Part shown: positions 54,221 through 64,000 of the stretch, piece after piece | Layout of the letters: each line of letters starts with the position of its first letter | Position numbering within the stretch: position 1 is the first letter of the stretch | Source: Desulfobulbaceae bacterium | GTDB lineage: Bacteria > Desulfobacterota > Desulfobulbia > Desulfobulbales > Desulfocapsaceae | Reading direction: 5' to 3' | Assembly (NCBI GenBank): GCA_024636345.1 | Contig: JAGXHG010000008.1 | Location: 186,001-250,000 of the forward strand | DNA length: 64,000 nt | Position numbers and translations under genes: made by a program | The notes under the pieces: model-generated | Database searches by the model: none | What the model saw: only the letters and a program-made list of their open reading frames with translations | Told to the model about the DNA's origin: nothing

Positions 54221-55485
54221 CTCCGTACCTGCCCGGCACCATAAATAATAAATTTCTTGGTAGTGAGCTCTTCCAGCCCCATGGGGCCATAGGCATGCAA
54301 CTTCGTTGTGCTGATTCCGATTTCCGCACCCAGACCAAGCTGTCCTCCATCGTTGAACCTGGTAGAGGCATTGACCATTACTGCCGAGGCATCAACCTCG
54401 GCCAGAAAACGCTGGGCATTGCTGTAGTCCTCAGTAATGATTACCTCGGTGTGTTGAGATCCATATTCAGCCATATACGTCATGGCTTCATCAAGGGAGC
54501 CGACAACCTTCACACAAAGGACCAGATCAAGAAATTCAGTTCCCCAATCACCAGGCAGAGCTGAATTGATCGTGGCGGCCAGGGCAACGCTCTCAGGGCA
54601 ACCACGAAGCTCCACGCCGGCCAATCGGAGTTCTTCGGCAATGACCGGAAGGTAACTTGCTGCGATATCGCGATGAATGAGCAGCCCTTCGAGGGCATTA
54701 CAGACACCAGGCCGCTGGGTCTTGGAATTCATAATTACCGGGGTGGCTTTTAAAAGATCGGCACTGCTGTCAACAAAGATATGACAAACCCCTTTGTAGT
54801 GTTTTAAAACCGGAATCCGTGACGTCTCCGAGACAAAGCGGATCAGGCCTTCACCTCCGCGCGGAATGATCAGATCAATGAACTTCTCCTGGGCCAGAAG
54901 CGTTGTCACTGCCGCACGATCAGTTACCGGAACAACCTGGATGGCCGCAGGATCAATGTTACGAGCAGCGAGGACTCCCTGCAGTACTTCTGCCAGAGCG
55001 AGATTGGAATGAATAGCCTCTGACCCTCCTCTTAGAATAATGGCGTTGCCTGCCTTCAAGCACAGAGCCGCTGCATCCACAGTCACATTGGGACGGGATT
55101 CATAAATCATCCCGATCACCCCCAGGGGTATCCGCATTCTCCCCACCATTAAGCCATTGGGTCTTTTGCTAAGATTTAGTACCTCACCCACGGGATCCGG
55201 CAGAGCGGCAACCTCCAACAGGCCGCTAATCATGGAGGCCATGACCTTATCTGAGAGTTCCAAACGGTCCAGCATGGCCGCAGACAACCCTTTTTTTTGT
55301 CCAGCCACCAAATCTTTCTGATTTTGTTGATGGATAAACGGCCGTTTTTCCTCAAGTGCCTCAGCCATTTGCCGAAGAAGATTATTTTTAGTTTCAGTGG
55401 ATAAAGAAATCAGGGTCCTAGCCGCCTTTTTTGCTTTCTGGGCCATCAGCTGAATGCTCTCATCAATTTCTTTATTTTGTGACAT
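54217..55485 (-). CDS. proA: Glutamate-5-semialdehyde dehydrogenase
   Basis: The 422-residue protein (usual about 415-420) reduces gamma-glutamyl phosphate in proline synthesis. Features are 'RIPLGVIGMIYESRPNVTVD', 'GNAIILRGGSEA', the catalytic cysteine in 'QRPGVCNALEGLL' and 'FNDGGQLGLGAEIGISTTKL'. It follows proB on the same strand after a 14-base gap. Confidence 0.96.
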   Translation of the reverse strand: MSQNKEIDESIQLMAQKAKKAARTLISLSTETKNNLLRQMAEALEEKRPFIHQQNQKDLVAGQKKGLSAAMLDRLELSDKVMASMISGLLEVAALPDPVGEVLNLSKRPNGLMVGRMRIPLGVIGMIYESRPNVTVDAAALCLKAGNAIILRGGSEAIHSNLALAEVLQGVLAARNIDPAAIQVVPVTDRAAVTTLLAQEKFIDLIIPRGGEGLIRFVSETSRIPVLKHYKGVCHIFVDSSADLLKATPVIMNSKTQRPGVCNALEGLLIHRDIAASYLPVIAEELRLAGVELRGCPESVALAATINSALPGDWGTEFLDLVLCVKVVGSLDEAMTYMAEYGSQHTEVIITEDYSNAQRFLAEVDASAVMVNASTRFNDGGQLGLGAEIGISTTKLHAYGPMGLEELTTKKFIIYGAGQVRS

Positions 55486-55499
55486 TTTTATTCCTACTC

Positions 55500-56657
55500 C
55501 TATAATAGAACTAAGTTATCTCGATGGATAACCTCATCGCAATCCTTAAATCCAAGCAAGGATTCAATCTCATCAGAATGATACTTCTTGATGATATTAA
55601 GGTTAAGAGAACTGTAATTAACCAGTCCTGCAGCTATGAGGTTATTGTTGATATCAAGACAATGGACGGCATCCCCTACCCCGAACTCACCCCGCACCTC
55701 AAGAATCCCGGAAGAAAGAAGACTCTTGCCATGTCGACTGAGAGCGGCACAGGCCCCATCGTCTAGGACCAAGTAGCCTTTAGGTCGTAACACATAGGCA
55801 ATCCAGTGCTTGCGACGGTGAATTTTGTCTTCGGCCGGAAGAAAGAAGGTCCCGATCATTTCCCCGCTGAATAGTTTCTGCAGTATCAAGTCCTTGCGGC
55901 CGGGCCCTATAAAAGAGCTGCCCCCACCTGCTGCCACCATCTTCGCTGCACGAATTTTGGACTGCATACCGCCAGTGCCAAGGGCGCTTTTCATATTGCC
56001 GGCCATGGCCTCAATCTCCGGGGTAACCCTGGCAACGGTATAAACAGGGCGGGCTGAAGGGTCGGAGAGCGGGTTGCCGGTATAAAGGCAATCGACATCA
56101 GTGAGACAGATAAACATATCGGCCTCAATGAGATTGGTGATCAGGGCTCCCAAGGTATCATTATCCCCAAAACGAAGTTCTTCGCCTGAAACAGGATCAT
56201 TCTCATTGATTATGGGAATAGCCCCAAAACGAAACAGGGTGTGGATGGTATTGCGGACATTGAGATATCTGTCACGGCTTGCGAGATCGGCGTGCGTCAG
56301 CAGGAGCTGACTGATGATCTTGCCATGTCGTTGAAAGGCCTCGTCATAGGTCTGCATCAAACAGGACTGACCTATGGCAGCCAAGGCCTGCTTTTCCTGG
56401 AGACCAATTTTAAGGGTATCACTGAGGACAATTTTTTTTCGACCGGCGGCAACGGCTCCAGAGGTAACGAGAATGACCTCACGTCCACTGTCCTTGAGAA
56501 AGGACAAATCACGGGCAATGTTTTCTACAACATTTTGATTGATGCCGGACTCGGTAGTAAGGACGGCGCTGCCAACCTTGACGACAATACGCTTGGCCTT
56601 GTCAAAGAAGGTCTGACGATAATAGAGGCCGTCCTCTCTGCTGATCTGAGTAGTCAT
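55500..56657 (-). CDS. proB: Glutamate 5-kinase
   Basis: The ATG at 56657 is taken as start (a TTG lies two codons earlier), giving 385 residues. The amino-acid kinase domain has 'IVVKVGSAVLTTESGINQNV', 'VILVTSGAVAAGRKKI', 'PIINENDPVSG' and 'GTGGMQSKIRAAKMV'. A C-terminal PUA domain follows. It catalyses the first step of proline synthesis. Confidence 0.95.
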   Translation of the reverse strand: MTTQISREDGLYYRQTFFDKAKRIVVKVGSAVLTTESGINQNVVENIARDLSFLKDSGREVILVTSGAVAAGRKKIVLSDTLKIGLQEKQALAAIGQSCLMQTYDEAFQRHGKIISQLLLTHADLASRDRYLNVRNTIHTLFRFGAIPIINENDPVSGEELRFGDNDTLGALITNLIEADMFICLTDVDCLYTGNPLSDPSARPVYTVARVTPEIEAMAGNMKSALGTGGMQSKIRAAKMVAAGGGSSFIGPGRKDLILQKLFSGEMIGTFFLPAEDKIHRRKHWIAYVLRPKGYLVLDDGACAALSRHGKSLLSSGILEVRGEFGVGDAVHCLDINNNLIAAGLVNYSSLNLNIIKKYHSDEIESLLGFKDCDEVIHRDNLVLL

Positions 56658-56722
56658 GATCAAATAAAACCCAATCTATCATAGAGTACCCGATATTTTA
56701 CACAGGGTACGTGTTGTAAAAA

Positions 56723-57787
<1,065 letters not shown>

Positions 57788-57820
57788 TCAAACCCCTTCA
57801 GAAATAACATTAAAAAAAAA

Positions 57821-57854
57821 GCTCGACAATCAATAAGGATCATTGAAGTCGAGC
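57821..57854 (-). terminator. Terminator between rpmA and obg
   Basis: On the - strand GCTCGAC pairs with GTCGAGC (57848-57854 with 57821-57827), followed by nine T (57812-57820). It probably limits readthrough from the ribosomal protein genes into obg. Confidence 0.85.
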
Positions 57855-57915
57855 CTAAACCTGTTCTGGAACCATGTCTTTTGAGATGGCTCCAAGAAGG
57901 GAACTAGAGCAATAA

Positions 57916-58173
57916 TCAAACTGCGGGATAGATGCTGACCCGCTTTTTTTTGCGACCGAAATCTTCAAAGGTCACGATGCCATCTATCTTGGCAAACAGA
58001 GTGTAGTCTCTGCCGCAACCAACGTTGGTTCCAGGATGGATCTTGGTGCCAACCTGCCGAACCAGGATACTCCCGGCTGTGACATTCTGTCCACCGAATC
58101 TTTTTACTCCCCGTCTCTGTCCTGCACTGTCGCGACCGTTCCTGGAACTGCCGCCCGCCTTCTTATGTGCCAT
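57916..58173 (-). CDS. rpmA: 50S ribosomal protein L27
   Basis: The 85-residue protein begins '[20 protein letters not shown]', the standard L27 start, and has '[17 protein letters not shown]'. It reaches the peptidyl-transferase centre. It follows L21 closely. Confidence 0.97.
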   Translation of the reverse strand: MAHKKAGGSSRNGRDSAGQRRGVKRFGGQNVTAGSILVRQVGTKIHPGTNVGCGRDYTLFAKIDGIVTFEDFGRKKKRVSIYPAV

Positions 58174-58251
58174 GATCTACTCCTTTTTACCAGGTAACAT
58201 ACTTAACCGGGTATGTGCTTTTCGTTTTGTATATAAGATGGTGTAAAACTC

Positions 58252-58563
58252 TTATGCGTTGATTTCCTGAATCTGCAGTGCGGTATAAAGCTGGCGATGG
58301 CCATTTTTTACTTTATAGCCCTGACGTTTCTTTTTCTTGAAGACAAGAATCTTTTTGGCCTTTCCCTGCTCGGCGATCCGGGCTACAACCTTGGCATTCT
58401 CCAGAACCGGACGGCCAATCTGAGCACTCTCTCCATCAACCACCATCAAGACATCACTTAATTCAATGACATCCCCAACATTCCCATTTATTTTTTCTAC
58501 CCGCAGCTGATCTCCACAAGCTACCTGATACTGCTTTCCACCGGTACGTACTATTGCATACAT
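58252..58563 (-). CDS. rplU: 50S ribosomal protein L21
   Basis: The start at 58563 ('MYAIVRTGGKQYQVACGDQL') is chosen because AGAGGGA precedes it and L21 proteins begin there; a longer frame exists to 58644. The protein has 103 residues and ends in the basic 'VFKKKKRQGYKVKNGHRQLY' region. It binds 23S rRNA. Confidence 0.97.
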   Translation of the reverse strand: MYAIVRTGGKQYQVACGDQLRVEKINGNVGDVIELSDVLMVVDGESAQIGRPVLENAKVVARIAEQGKAKKILVFKKKKRQGYKVKNGHRQLYTALQIQEINA

Positions 58564-58781
58564 TATAGATCCCTCTTTGGAAAAAACCTGGATATACCAC
58601 CTTTCACAACTACGAGAAACAATACAAAAGACTCTTTTTTTCAACAGATGTCAATCTTTTTTTCCCTATTAGTTCAATATGGTTATACGGCAGAAGATTA
58701 AATAAAGGGCACTTTCCAGAAAAACATTTATAATACATAATCTATTATTTTTAATGAAAAATAAAAAGAATTCAGGATTAC

Positions 58782-59942
58782 ATGGAATCAGATAGATTAC
58801 AGGAAAGAGCTGATAATTCGAGAACAGAAGGCACTGTCGAGGTAGAGACGAAAGGAACAGACCTTCATCTTTCCGTCAAAGGACAATGGACAATCCACAG
58901 TGCTTTTCCTTCCTTTGTTGAAATCAAGTCTTTTTTTAGCAATAAAATCATCTCAATCTCTTTTCATACTGAGAACCTGCAAGCCTGGGACAGTCGCTTT
59001 CTCATATTTGTAAATGATATCAAAGAATATGCAAACCTGAATAATATCCTTTTTGTTGCCGAGGGCCTGCCATCCGGAGTGCAACGCCTTCTGGCCCTGG
59101 CCTCTGCATCTCCGGAGAAGGTCCCGTTCAAACCAGACGACAGAAGCCAATCTTTCCTTGAAACCGTTGGCGATAAGACAACCCATCTGATCCAGGACTG
59201 CAGTGAGCTCCTCTTCTTTACCGGCACGATCACCCTGAGTTATCTCCGGTTTTTTTCAGGAAAGGCCCAATTTCTCAAGTCTGACTTCCTTGGTTTTCTT
59301 GAAGAGTGCGGCCCGGCAGCACTGCCCATTGTGTCACTTATCTCTGTGCTGGTTGGCGTCATCCTTGCTTTTGTGGGAGCAGTGCAGTTACAGTTATTCG
59401 GGGCAGAGATCTATATTGCCAATCTGGTTGGGCTTGGCATGACCAGGGAAATGGGAGCGATGATGGCCGCTATTATTATGGCCGGCAGAACCGGTGCCGC
59501 CTTCGCCGCTCAACTTGGCACAATGCAGGTCAACGAAGAGATTGACGCTCTTCAGACCATGGGAATTGACCCGATAGATTTTCTGGTCCTGCCGCGCATG
59601 TCAGCCCTACTACTGATGATGCCCTTACTGGCTCTCTGGGCTGATCTGCTGGGTATTGGTGGTGGATTTCTAATCGCCTGGTTTACTCTCGATATCAGCA
59701 TGACTGAATATTATAACCAGACCATCGCCTCCGTCACCCTCAAACACTTTGGCGTCGGCCTCTTCAAGGCAATTATTTTCGGCTATCTTGTCGCCTTCTC
59801 CGGCTGCCTCAGGGGAATACAATGCGGACGCAGCGCATCCGCCGTTGGGGCAGCGGCCACATCAGCGGTGGTCACAGCCATTGTCTTAATCGTGATATCC
59901 GATGCGGTTATGACGATTATATTTAATATTCTCGGCATCTAA
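58782..59942 (+). CDS. mlaE: MlaE-type lipid ABC permease with fused N-terminal STAS domain
   Basis: The 386-residue protein is longer than MlaE (about 260). Residues about 25-115 look like a STAS (MlaB-like) domain ('LSVKGQWTIHSA', 'WDSRFLIFVNDIKEYANL'). The MlaE permease covers the rest, with about five TM segments, 'LGMTREMGAMMAAIIMAGRT', 'GTMQVNEEIDALQTMGIDP' and 'GCLRGIQCGRSASAVGAAAT'. It begins an MlaE-F-D-lipoprotein operon for phospholipid traffic to or from the outer membrane. Confidence 0.92.
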   Translation: MESDRLQERADNSRTEGTVEVETKGTDLHLSVKGQWTIHSAFPSFVEIKSFFSNKIISISFHTENLQAWDSRFLIFVNDIKEYANLNNILFVAEGLPSGVQRLLALASASPEKVPFKPDDRSQSFLETVGDKTTHLIQDCSELLFFTGTITLSYLRFFSGKAQFLKSDFLGFLEECGPAALPIVSLISVLVGVILAFVGAVQLQLFGAEIYIANLVGLGMTREMGAMMAAIIMAGRTGAAFAAQLGTMQVNEEIDALQTMGIDPIDFLVLPRMSALLLMMPLLALWADLLGIGGGFLIAWFTLDISMTEYYNQTIASVTLKHFGVGLFKAIIFGYLVAFSGCLRGIQCGRSASAVGAAATSAVVTAIVLIVISDAVMTIIFNILGI

Positions 59943-59967
59943 GCCCTTGTAATGAAATAAATGTAAC

Positions 59968-60819
59968 ATGGAGATAGCACCCCAACATCTTCTGAAAAAT
60001 ATGCCGACACATCCTTTAATCACTGTTACAGACCTGACCATGGCTTACGGCTCATTTGTCCTCCAGCGGGATCTGACCTTCACCATCCGGCAAGGAGATA
60101 TCTTTGTGATCATGGGAGATTCAGGATGTGGGAAGTCCACCTTGCTCAGACATATGATCGGCCTGAAAGAACCGGCCGTCGGGACAATCCATTTTCGTGA
60201 CACCAACTTCTGGGAAGCCTCGGAAAAGCATCGTAACCAGATCATGCGCAGATGCGGCATTTTGTATCAAAGCAGTGCCCTGCTCAGCTCAATGACCCTG
60301 GCCGAGAATGTTTCCCTTCCCCTGCGCCAGCATACGACCTTGGCTCAGGATGAAATTGCTGATCTCGTTTCGTTGAAACTACGCCTGGTTGGCCTTGCCG
60401 GATTTGATCATTTCTATCCTTCAGAGATCAGCGGCGGCATGAAAAAAAGGGCAGGACTGGCAAGAGCCATCGCTCTCGATCCGGAGATCCTTTTTTTTGA
60501 TGAGCCCTCGGCTGGCCTTGACCCTATCAGCGCCAAACTGCTGGATGATCTGATCCTTGAGATACGTGACAGTCTGGGTGCCACGGTTGTAATCGTCACC
60601 CATGAGCTGGCCTCTATTTTTGCCATCGGTAACGATTCAGTCTTCCTTGATGCTGACACACACACCATGATTGCCCAAGGGAATCCACATAACCTGCTTG
60701 AGTCAACAAGTAACCGAAAAGTTAAACAATTCCTGACCCGAGGCGGCAGTGAGCAGGGGCCAACCGTCACCCCTGCTCCTGCCTTAAAAAAACAAGTGAA
60801 GGATACACATATTTTATGA
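59968..60819 (+). CDS. mlaF: MlaF-type lipid ABC ATPase
   Basis: The 283-residue protein may instead start at 60001. Walker A is 'MGDSGCGKSTLLRHM', the signature is 'ISGGMKKRAGLARAIALDP', Walker B is 'ILFFDEPSAGLDPI' and the switch His is in 'VIVTHELASIFAI'. 'GGMKKR' is typical of the Mla family. It overlaps mlaD by four bases. Confidence 0.93.
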   Translation: MEIAPQHLLKNMPTHPLITVTDLTMAYGSFVLQRDLTFTIRQGDIFVIMGDSGCGKSTLLRHMIGLKEPAVGTIHFRDTNFWEASEKHRNQIMRRCGILYQSSALLSSMTLAENVSLPLRQHTTLAQDEIADLVSLKLRLVGLAGFDHFYPSEISGGMKKRAGLARAIALDPEILFFDEPSAGLDPISAKLLDDLILEIRDSLGATVVIVTHELASIFAIGNDSVFLDADTHTMIAQGNPHNLLESTSNRKVKQFLTRGGSEQGPTVTPAPALKKQVKDTHIL

Positions 60820-61859
60820 GTAAAAAAGCAAATTCCACCCGTATTGGTGCCTTTGTCGTCTTATCATTTCTGCTTTTGATAACTGGGATCGTTATTTTTG
60901 GCGGTGGTAAATTTTTCAGCAACAAAAACACAGCCATCGTCTATTTTGAAGGTTCCTTGCAGGGACTGAACGTCGGTGCCCCTGTCGCTTATCGGGGGAT
61001 TACTATAGGCGAAGTCAAGGAGATCCAAATTGATATCAACGCTGACACCTTCCAGATCATAGTACCGGTACTGATCAGCCTTGATCCCACCAAAATTATC
61101 AAGGTTGAAGGAAGAGACAAAAAAGAGACAAATCATGACATCAATACCTTTCTCAAAACAATGTGTGACCGTGGCCTGAGAGCTTCTCTGAAAACACAAA
61201 GTCTGCTCACCGGCAAGCTTTATATTGATTTGTCGATTCAAGAAAACAGCAAGGCGATCTATCATGACAAAAGTGGAAAGTACCTGGAAATTCCAACTGT
61301 CCCTTCCGAGATGCAACAGATGACCCAGGCAATGCAATCTCTTAATTTTCAAGAGCTGGCAGTTAAATTCTCAAGTACCATGGATGCCCTTGAAAAGATG
61401 AGTACCAGCCTGGAACAGGCATTGAACTCGGAGACGTCCCAAAAAAAACTTGCTATTTTTTTTACCAGTCTGGATCGCTTTCATTCCATTCTCGTCACAG
61501 TTGACGAGAATCTATTACCAATGATAAACAAACTCGACACCAGCCTTGACAAGATTTCCCAACTCTCAGACAATTCTAATCAGATGATTGGACATATTGA
61601 CGGTCAGATTCAACCATTTCTCACCACGATAAACAGCACCGCAAGCGATGCTGGCGTAGCCATGCAGGCTATCGAGACACTCATGACTAATCTGGAGCAA
61701 TCCACCGGGATCGACTCCCCACTCCAGTATCAACTGACCGAGAGTATTTCTGAACTGGGCAAAGCTGCAAAGTCTATTCGCCTTTTTACGGAATCTCTCG
61801 ATCGTAACCCCCAAAGACTCCTTTTTGGGACAGAACAAGGGGAAGAATCTTCCAAATGA
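60816..61859 (+). CDS. mlaD: MlaD/MCE-domain lipid-binding protein
   Basis: The 347-residue protein has an N-terminal TM anchor (residues about 10-30). The MCE domain follows ('AIVYFEGSLQGLNVGAPVAY', 'GITIGEVKEIQIDI'), then 'SLKTQSLLTGKLYIDLSI'. The long C-terminal part is a coiled coil. It forms the periplasmic ring above the transporter. It is longer than E. coli MlaD (183), closer to PqiB-like lengths. Confidence 0.9.
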   Translation: MSKKANSTRIGAFVVLSFLLLITGIVIFGGGKFFSNKNTAIVYFEGSLQGLNVGAPVAYRGITIGEVKEIQIDINADTFQIIVPVLISLDPTKIIKVEGRDKKETNHDINTFLKTMCDRGLRASLKTQSLLTGKLYIDLSIQENSKAIYHDKSGKYLEIPTVPSEMQQMTQAMQSLNFQELAVKFSSTMDALEKMSTSLEQALNSETSQKKLAIFFTSLDRFHSILVTVDENLLPMINKLDTSLDKISQLSDNSNQMIGHIDGQIQPFLTTINSTASDAGVAMQAIETLMTNLEQSTGIDSPLQYQLTESISELGKAAKSIRLFTESLDRNPQRLLFGTEQGEESSK

Positions 61860-62488
61860 AAACAAGTCCTTTTCTATTCATCTTCCTGGCCTGCTCCCTC
61901 CTCGGGATCTTAAGCGGCTGTTTTCAGGGTAAATCTGTGCGACAATACACCCTGAGTTCAGCGCCATCCATCCAAGCCCTGCCTCAACAGGATGCACCCA
62001 TGACCATCTTGATCGGACCGGTGAAACTTGCGAGCTATCTTGACCAGCGAAGAATCGTCAAACGCTATGGAGCAACCCGTATTGACACCATTGCCGGCCG
62101 GGAATGGGCTGGAGATCTGGCAGAGATGATAAGCAATCAACTGGTGGCTGACGTGACAAGTCTGCTCAAACCCTCTCCGGTCTATCCCTATCCTGTCAGA
62201 ATAGATGGCATCGAGGGAAGAAGAGCAGCCATTGACATTCTCCGATTCGAAGGATCAGAAAACAAGACTGCTACCATTGAAGCTCGCTGGTTCCTCTTTG
62301 ATCTGCAGGACAAATCAATCATAAAGGTACAATCATCCCTGTTCCATGTGCCGCTTGCCGATGACAGCTATGAAACCCTGACAACTGCCTTAAGTCAGGG
62401 CCTCGCCCTGCTTAGCCAGGAGATTGCAGAAACGGCCATTTCCTCAAAAGAAGTGAACAGGGCAGAAAACCCCCGGACAAAAGAATGA
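61856..62488 (+). CDS. PqiC/YmbA-type transport auxiliary lipoprotein
   Basis: The 210-residue precursor has a lipobox 'LSGC' (about residue 22). 'YTLSSAPSIQALPQ', 'ILIGPVKLASYLDQRRIVKR' and 'REWAGDLAEMISNQLVADV' are typical of the ABC-type transport auxiliary lipoprotein family. It probably takes lipids on at the outer membrane in place of MlaA/MlaC, which are absent here. It overlaps both neighbours by four bases. Confidence 0.88.
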   Translation: MKTSPFLFIFLACSLLGILSGCFQGKSVRQYTLSSAPSIQALPQQDAPMTILIGPVKLASYLDQRRIVKRYGATRIDTIAGREWAGDLAEMISNQLVADVTSLLKPSPVYPYPVRIDGIEGRRAAIDILRFEGSENKTATIEARWFLFDLQDKSIIKVQSSLFHVPLADDSYETLTTALSQGLALLSQEIAETAISSKEVNRAENPRTKE

Positions 62489-63291
62489 AGTCAATAAATA
62501 AACAGATCACTCAAAGATGTTTTGTCAACGCCCCCTGGCAGGCACTGAAGACAGAATATTTAGATTTTTTTCTTGAACACGGAATCCAACCTGAAATCGG
62601 CCTTGAAGGTACCTGTCTTTACGATGAAGACCCGAACGAATTCAGGCGTATCGCTGGAGTTCTCCAAAAACACAAACTTGCATGTACCCTCCATGCCCCA
62701 TTTTTTGATCTGGCTCCCGGTGCCTTGGACCCACATATCCTGGCAGCAAGTCGCGCAAAATTGCGGCGGGCCTTTGATCTTCTTGAAGTCTTTCGGCCAC
62801 GCTCTATTGTCTGCCATCTCCAGTTTGAGGAAAACAAACAAGGATACAAATTAGGGGAGTGGACAACTGCAGCTCTTGCCACCTGGCAAGAAGTTTTGCA
62901 AACGGCCACCAAGCATAAGGTGCCGATCATGCTTGAAAACACCTATGAGAAATCGCCCGCTACCCATAAGTCTATCCTGACAAAGCTCAAATCACCATAT
63001 GCCGGATTCTGCCTTGATGTCGGCCACCTGTTAAGTTTTTCCCACTCTTCCTGGCAGGAGTGGCTGCCAGCCCTTTCGCCTTGGCTTGGACAATTACACC
63101 TGCACGACAATCATGGCCAGCGCGACCAGCATCTGGCGCCAGGACGGGGAAAGTTTGATTTCCCCGGTCTTTTCCAGTTCCTGCGTCACCATGACCTCCA
63201 TCCACTCATTACCCTGGAGCCCCACAGCCGGGAAGATCTATGGCAGGCATTTTCCTATTTGGAAGAGACTGAACTCTTTACTGGGATTTGA
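62485..63291 (+). CDS. TIM-barrel sugar isomerase/AP-endonuclease family 2 protein
   Basis: The 268-residue protein has 'LHAPFFDLAPGALDPHI', 'MLENTYEKSP', 'FCLDVGHLLSFSHS', 'GQLHLHDNHGQRDQHLAPGR' and 'LITLEPHSRED', giving the metal-binding Glu/Asp/His set of the xylose isomerase-like TIM barrels. It is coupled to the lipoprotein before it (ATGA). Whether it is an isomerase or endonuclease cannot be told. Confidence 0.85.
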   Translation: MKSINKQITQRCFVNAPWQALKTEYLDFFLEHGIQPEIGLEGTCLYDEDPNEFRRIAGVLQKHKLACTLHAPFFDLAPGALDPHILAASRAKLRRAFDLLEVFRPRSIVCHLQFEENKQGYKLGEWTTAALATWQEVLQTATKHKVPIMLENTYEKSPATHKSILTKLKSPYAGFCLDVGHLLSFSHSSWQEWLPALSPWLGQLHLHDNHGQRDQHLAPGRGKFDFPGLFQFLRHHDLHPLITLEPHSREDLWQAFSYLEETELFTGI

Positions 63292-63536
63292 ATTGGATTA
63301 AACATTAAGCTGCTGTAAAAAATCAACATGACCAACTAAATGACCATAATGGCATAGGGGCCGTAAATAAATAGCTATAAAAGGCCAGGTTATTTCTTAA
63401 CGGCCCCTACATATCTACTATTGCCGACTTTTGGATTTTTCCTTTTGTTCTTCACCCTGAGTTCCGATAAGACAGAGAGAAAAAAGCAATCCTTTATTAG
63501 CAGCCGAAGCTACCATTGAACCCAGATCTTATAGAC
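63292..63536 (+). other. Intergenic region before the MotB-like gene
   Basis: These 245 AT-rich bases contain no ORF of note and no clear hairpin terminator. They presumably carry the promoter of the next gene. Confidence 0.3.
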
Positions 63537-64000
63537 ATGACTGAAAACGTCCCCTCAGAAGAATCTGAGCAAACAGTGGTTCCGGAACAGGAAAAGCAAT
63601 CACCTTTTGACTCTGTAAATTTATCCACCAAAGGTATATCCTCCCCCACCCCCCCTCTCGACAACAGGTTTCGAGACATGGATTTTCTGGTTGATGACAC
63701 CTTTTATCGCTCAAGGAGTCCTAAGGCTGTTCACTGGTCCATTGCCTGGTCAGATCTGATGATGACCATGTTCATCCTTTTTCTCACCATGTTTGTCTAT
63801 CAATCGGCCCATGAAGATTTTCTGGTCAAAAAAAAGCCTGAAATTGTTGGCGGCTCAACCACCGACGCCATAAATATCAACAGCCCTGGCAACAATGCAT
63901 CTTTGCCATTTGCACCTATCAATCAAGGGATTCCCTTTATTACTGCCGGTACCATAAAAAAAGTGGAAGCAGTTACCGGGGACGCCATGAGCCCGGAAGA
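63537..64000 (+). CDS. MotB/OmpA-like membrane protein, 3'-truncated
   Basis: The frame opens at ATG 63537 and runs off the window after about 154 residues. A polar, Pro/Ser-rich cytoplasmic N-terminus of about 66 residues precedes one TM segment, 'WSIAWSDLMMTMFILFLTMF', which follows the MotB pattern of a conserved Asp at the start of the helix. The rest should contain an OmpA-type peptidoglycan-binding domain. It could be a stator protein or a MotB-like envelope protein. A MotA partner was not seen in the window. Confidence 0.65.
   Translation, partial: MTENVPSEESEQTVVPEQEKQSPFDSVNLSTKGISSPTPPLDNRFRDMDFLVDDTFYRSRSPKAVHWSIAWSDLMMTMFILFLTMFVYQSAHEDFLVKKKPEIVGGSTTDAININSPGNNASLPFAPINQGIPFITAGTIKKVEAVTGDAMSPE

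Overview
The window looks like chromosome from an anaerobic, respiring Gram-negative bacterium, most likely a Desulfobacterota of the Desulfobulbales type (sulfate reducers, sulfur disproportionators, cable bacteria). This is an inference from gene content: secreted multiheme c-type cytochromes, rubredoxin, a selenocysteine-coded peptide, an L21-L27-Obg-ProB-ProA-NadD cluster and lipopolysaccharide-type envelope genes. No rRNA or tRNA gene was found to settle it.

Region 1 (1-18,200) is a + strand locus for electron transfer across the outer membrane. It opens with two secreted repeat proteins (Fn3-like/LamG; NHL propeller plus BACON-like repeats). Two small cytochromes follow that resemble the OmcE nanowire family, with 5 and 4 hemes. 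Then comes a compact run: NHL lipoprotein, pentaheme lipoprotein, 713-residue outer-membrane barrel, second NHL lipoprotein, a 12-heme protein whose N-terminal third is an OmcE-like module, two tandemly duplicated multiheme proteins (one truncated), a TPR protein, a thioredoxin-like/TPR protein lacking its cysteines, and an octaheme protein. I count 49 CXXCH motifs plus four CX3CH/CX4CH variants. Several genes overlap by 4 bases, so much of it is probably one operon. A bidirectional terminator near 18,424 closes it.

Region 2 (18,400-24,060) holds citrate synthase, a cupin and a - strand RiPP locus that is easy to miss. The precursor gene (23,250 to 22,912) contains two in-frame UGA codons. 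Each is followed, after exactly 14 bases, by a six-base-pair stem-loop that fits a bacterial SECIS. Downstream lies a radical SAM/SPASM maturase. This matches the SbtA/SbtM 'selenobiotic' (thio/seleno-oxazole) families and is the most distinctive system in the window.

Region 3 (24,300-38,900) carries a GC-rich MacA-MacB-TolC-type efflux operon, an MscS channel, an orphan NorQ/NorD-type AAA+/VWA pair, rubredoxin and a topoisomerase IV pair (parE, parC). Region 4 (39,000-53,400) is mixed housekeeping and signalling: ThiD, a DnaJ-class chaperone, SSB, decayed transposase fragments, a GGDEF-EAL protein, a spore-photoproduct-lyase-like radical SAM enzyme, a glycosyltransferase, RNase G, an M23 peptidase, an EndoQ-like PHP protein, a PilZ protein and a CheB-like regulator that has lost its catalytic serine. 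Region 5 (53,500-64,000) has NadD, ProA, ProB, Obg, L27 and L21 on the - strand, then a + strand Mla-type lipid transport operon (STAS-MlaE fusion, MlaF, MlaD, lipoprotein), a TIM-barrel protein and the start of a MotB/OmpA-like protein that runs off the end.
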